Source: Siderastrea radians
Lineage: Eukaryota > Cnidaria > Anthozoa > Scleractinia > Rhizangiidae
Reading direction: 5' to 3'
DNA length: 64,000 bases
NCBI GenBank assembly: GCA_964017195.1
Contig: OZ024889.1
Span: 59,419,858 to 59,483,857 of the forward strand
The translations under genes and the position numbers were made by a program. The notes below the pieces were generated by a model. The model was not told the origin of the DNA. It worked only from the letters and a program-made list of their open reading frames with translations, and made no database searches. Shown piece by piece: positions 62,501 to 64,000 of the stretch (its first letter is position 1; the number at the start of each line of letters is the position of its first letter).

Positions 62501-63908
62501 GCAAATACAAAACATAGTACAAGCTGTATGGGTATGTGCCGCTGATAAGAAGGGCATCAGTGTCCCTGTGGCACACCCCCACCCAACATCTCACAGAATA
62601 CCCGCTCCCCCCGACCTCAAAGACAAAGATGGGGTACCGTAGATCGGACAGAGCAGTTCTTTTCAGCTTAGATGACATTAGCCATTGACGTCACGAAACG
62701 TCACTTTCGTGACGTCATTGGCTAAAAATGGGGCAAGAACTGGGAGTACGGGGTACAGGAAGTGGAAAGCTTGGTCTCCCTGTTCCCCCACTGTGACATG
62801 CACGTGTAAATAATTAAACTTGTAATTAAAAAAACTTGGGGTGAAAGTGAAGATTACCATTAGGATACTTATTAAAATTAATCAATTATTAAAATAAAAA
62901 CAGCAAAGTGTGATATGTACACACTACAAGAACAACAAGAAAGGCTGTTACTCGTACCTTTTAATTGTTTCACCACAGGTTTCATGGGGTCTAACCATCG
63001 CTACAAGAAATTAAAAGAATTGACTTGTTGCTTTCCTTTTAATTTAATAAATGGGGCTTTGTCAAAAGTTCACGAGTTACAATGTATGTCACCCTACTCC
63101 ACCTATTTACAGAAGAAATAGAAAAAGACACTAAATAAGCTACAGGCTCTTTATTTTAATTAAGATTTTCATTACAAACCAATACGTACTGACTGACTGT
63201 CTCGGTCAATATATCGCAGTCCAAAGTAGTCTTTCTCCAGAAGGTTAAGATGCTGAAATACTTTTTCCAGCACTTCTTCTCCCTTGGTCTTCCTCTTAAA
63301 TAAAATGAGAGGAACAGTTTATAAGGATATTTTAAGGATAAGGATATTATAACCTCAACGATAAGCATTATAAAGGAATACAGTGAAAGCAACCTACATG
63401 AGTACACTGGCCTACGCAACTTGCTATCAATACTGGTTATTCTAAGTTTAGGATTTTATATGAGGTTAAATGAAATTTAACTAAGTTAACCAACATGAGC
63501 TAATGGTCTTCAAGTGTTGGTGGTCAGCAGTTGTCATGTTACTGCCAGGATCAGTATGTGTACCTTTATTGCAAATGGAATGCCGTGAACTGCTCCTATC
63601 ATCAAGGTATTCATTTGGTATTCTACAGGGTTGTTTTACCCCATCCCTGCCTCAATTTGTTTGCCTACTTTTACTATATCTCCACTGACTGAGTCAGTGT
63701 CATGGGTGGGCATTTGCCAGCAATGGAAAAGTTCATCTGGCAGCTGGCTGATCACAGTGGAGGCCCCTGGCTGTCATGTTAGTTGGTTACCACCATTTTC
63801 ACTACTACGCGACTTTTCTTTTCAAAACACCTCTGAGCACTTTGCAATACGCTTCCATCAATCATACCTTATATGGGACGTGTCTGATGTTACCGTAATT
63901 GAATTGAG
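41599..63908 (-). CDS. FERM protein, band 4.1-like 4 (EPB41L4A/B) homologue
   Basis: Exons join in frame with GT/AG sites: (63908-63868 tentative), 63292-63190, 63000-62958, 59297-59219, 59006-58962, 58820-58768, 58030-57957, 57267-57221, 56105-56018, 55262-55174, 54567-54504, 53627-53539, 53341-53264, 52459-52391, 52019-51964, 50382-50259, 49231-49127, 48810-48724, 47314-47255, 46825-46772, 46327-46238, 45241-45137, 43817-43713, 43254-43025, 42557-42344, 41986-41890, 41841-41599 (TAG); about 840 residues. The FERM core reads [67 protein letters not shown] and [24 protein letters not shown]-adjacent YRYRYSGRT follows, as in EPB41L4A, then an Arg/Ser/His-rich tail including [24 protein letters not shown] proteins of this group link membrane proteins to cortical actin and polarity complexes. 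The start codon is not found. Confidence 0.93.
43625..43677. mobile_element. Tiny MITE with TAGCCTGC ends
   Basis: TAGCCTGCATGCGGACGTCT to GCACGCAGGCTA, 53 bp, carrying CTCCTATTTCCTTTGCTT. Near-matching flanks (TAACATCT, TAAGCATCT) suggest an ~8-bp target duplication. Same family as the element at 48418. Confidence 0.65.
44237..45085. mobile_element. hAT-like non-autonomous element, 850 bp
   Basis: The termini are CAGGGCTTGAAATAA and, inverted, CAGAGCTTGAAATAA. They are followed inside by repeated GTCCGGTC/GACCGGAC motifs on both sides (44258-44335 and 44996-45055). CAG...GAAA termini are typical of hAT elements. A possible 8-bp duplication (GTGGCTCC/GGGGCTCC) does not sit exactly at the ends. 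No transposase frame. It lies in the intron between exons 45137 and 43817. Confidence 0.65.
45655..45965. mobile_element. Head-to-head pair of tRNA-derived SINEs
   Basis: On the minus strand, 45803-45733 folds into a tRNA-like cloverleaf with A box TTAGCTCAATTGGTTAGAGC and B box GGGTTCGAATCCC. It ends in a SINE tail (CTTTCTTTTCGTAACTGCAT). A second copy on the plus strand begins near 45812 with a shortened head and the same tail. The anticodon loop lacks the usual U33 and the fold is about one base short, so this is not a working tRNA gene. Confidence 0.82.
46611..46688. repeat. Perfect 39-bp tandem duplication
   Basis: The unit starting CAGGCAAGGGTTTGAACATT occurs twice without a mismatch. 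Intronic. Confidence 0.92.
48100..48600. repeat. Two tandem copies of a GTTGAA-rich repeat
   Basis: AGTTGTTGAAACAATTTCTT begins copy 1 at about 48108 and copy 2 at about 48301. Both continue with ACCCCATCCAAAT and CAGTGTTGAACTTGGCAAGT-like text. Copy 2 is interrupted by the small element at 48418-48509. Confidence 0.75.
48418..48509. mobile_element. 92-bp hAT-type MITE with 8-bp duplication
   Basis: TAGCCCAAGTGCAGATATCT and the inverse AGACGTCTGCATGCAGGCTA bound a hairpin (CTCCTATTTCCTTTGC mirrored). The flanks are exact CCTGTTGA duplications at 48410-48417 and 48510-48517. It interrupts the GTTGAA-rich repeat. Confidence 0.85.
51488..51728. mobile_element. TIR MITE (GGGGCCCGTTTCTC)
   Basis: The inverted termini GGGGCCCGTTTCTCGAAAC and GTTTTGAGAAACGGGCCCC extend inward over AATAACTTTC and GGGCCC. 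241 bp, non-coding, intronic. Confidence 0.85.
52124..52372. mobile_element. Diverged one-armed relative of the foldback at 7474
   Basis: TGAAGGGTTTGGTGGAAAAA then GAAATCCAAATTGCT and GGCACATAGGCCGGT parallel the left arm at 7478. GATTTCTTTTGCTCTCTG parallels its spacer. The second arm is missing. Confidence 0.75.
53811..54015 (+). mobile_element. tRNA-derived SINE
   Basis: Pol III boxes are visible: TGGCGCAGTGGTGAGAGCAC (A box) and GGGTTCAATTCC (B box). A body containing GGGTTGAGTTTGTTGTTGGT and GCTCCGAGGGTTTTTCTCC follows. This is the design of a SINE I know as common in cnidarians. Inserted in an intron, antisense to the host gene. Confidence 0.82.
54143..54336. mobile_element. TIR MITE (TGTAGTTCCAGAAAA), copy 1
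   Basis: Ends TGTGTAGTTCCAGAAAAAAA and TATTTTCTGGAACTACACAT, with C- and G-runs inside. Intronic, between exons 54504 and 53627. Confidence 0.82.
55388..55597. mobile_element. TIR MITE (TGTAGTTCCAGAAAA), copy 2, inverted
   Basis: Same family as 54143-54336 but in the opposite orientation; it shares TTTGGCTTTTAAGACCCCC and ACCTTCCATGGGGTGGGTA in reverse complement. It lies in the intron upstream of exon 55262. Confidence 0.8.
55850..56003. mobile_element. Short TIR MITE (TACAGTGAAACCTG)
   Basis: The perfect inverted ends TACAGTGAAACCTGTATTAAG bound a 154-bp element with repeated TTA(A/G)GCAGA units. TA at each end fits a mariner-type target site. It ends 15 bp from the donor of exon 56105-56018. 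Confidence 0.85.
59298..62957. other. Large intron of the EPB41L4-like gene
   Basis: 3.7 kb without an exon on either strand that I can support. A poly-C run lies at 61379-61389 and a CRE-containing hairpin near its right end. Open frames around 61104-61455 show no family resemblance. Confidence 0.5.
62679..62726. repeat. Hairpin carrying two CRE motifs
   Basis: TTAGCCATTGACGTCACGAA and TTCGTGACGTCATTGGCTAA are reverse complements apart from one base, around a short ACGTCAC-containing loop. Each arm contains TGACGTCA. Confidence 0.85.
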
Positions 63909-64000
63909 CTCGAAGGAATAAGGATGGCGCCAAATTATCCCGTAAATTTGCGCTGGCGAGTCATATATTGACTAGTAAGAGGCTTTAGAGTCGTTGATGT

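Overview
The window is eukaryotic nuclear DNA from an animal, most likely an anthozoan cnidarian (stony coral or sea anemone). Protein-coding sequence sits in short exons with GT/AG splice sites and large AT-rich introns. The gaps are packed with foldback elements, tRNA-derived SINEs, TIR-only elements, satellite DNA and LINE debris. There is no operon or bacterial gene organisation. The taxon is inferred from gene content and repeat style, not from a marker gene.

Four gene structures can be read with confidence by joining splice-compatible exons. (1) Minus strand, 1964 down past position 1: the 5' part of an intron-bearing hAT-transposase-like gene of the ZNF862/DUF4371 type. (2) Plus strand, 14011-20658: six exons of a GH116 (non-lysosomal glucosylceramidase-like) glycosidase with a PAN/apple-like cysteine insert in its N-terminal domain; the 5' exon or exons were not found. 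(3) Minus strand, 21003-21137: the last coding exon of a cyclophilin-type prolyl isomerase whose other exons I cannot see. (4) Minus strand, about 63908 down to 41599: 26 firm exons plus one tentative exon of a FERM protein of the band 4.1-like 4 (EPB41L4A/B) type, filling the right third of the window. A fifth, weaker call is a terminal exon of an unrecognised protein at 11230-11600.

Layout: 1-2 kb hAT-like gene; 2-11 kb non-coding, with foldback elements and a triplicated 370-bp unit; 11.2-12.8 kb orphan exon and a 235-bp tandem repeat; 14-20.7 kb GH116 gene, with a 2.2-kb TIR element in intron 3; 21 kb cyclophilin exon; 21.3-25 kb satellite built on a palindromic 9-bp box; 25.4-29.4 kb two inverted TIR elements and a dead LINE; 30.2-36.5 kb a 6.3-kb element bounded by TTAA and matching termini; 37.6-40.1 kb foldbacks including a ~1-kb palindrome; 41.6-63.9 kb the EPB41L4-like gene with many intronic MITEs and SINEs.

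The genes do not form a pathway. The most unusual items are the higher-order satellite with nested hairpins, the GH116/PAN architecture, the run of seven consecutive frame-preserving exons in the EPB41L4-like gene, and inverted MITE copies flanking two FERM exons.
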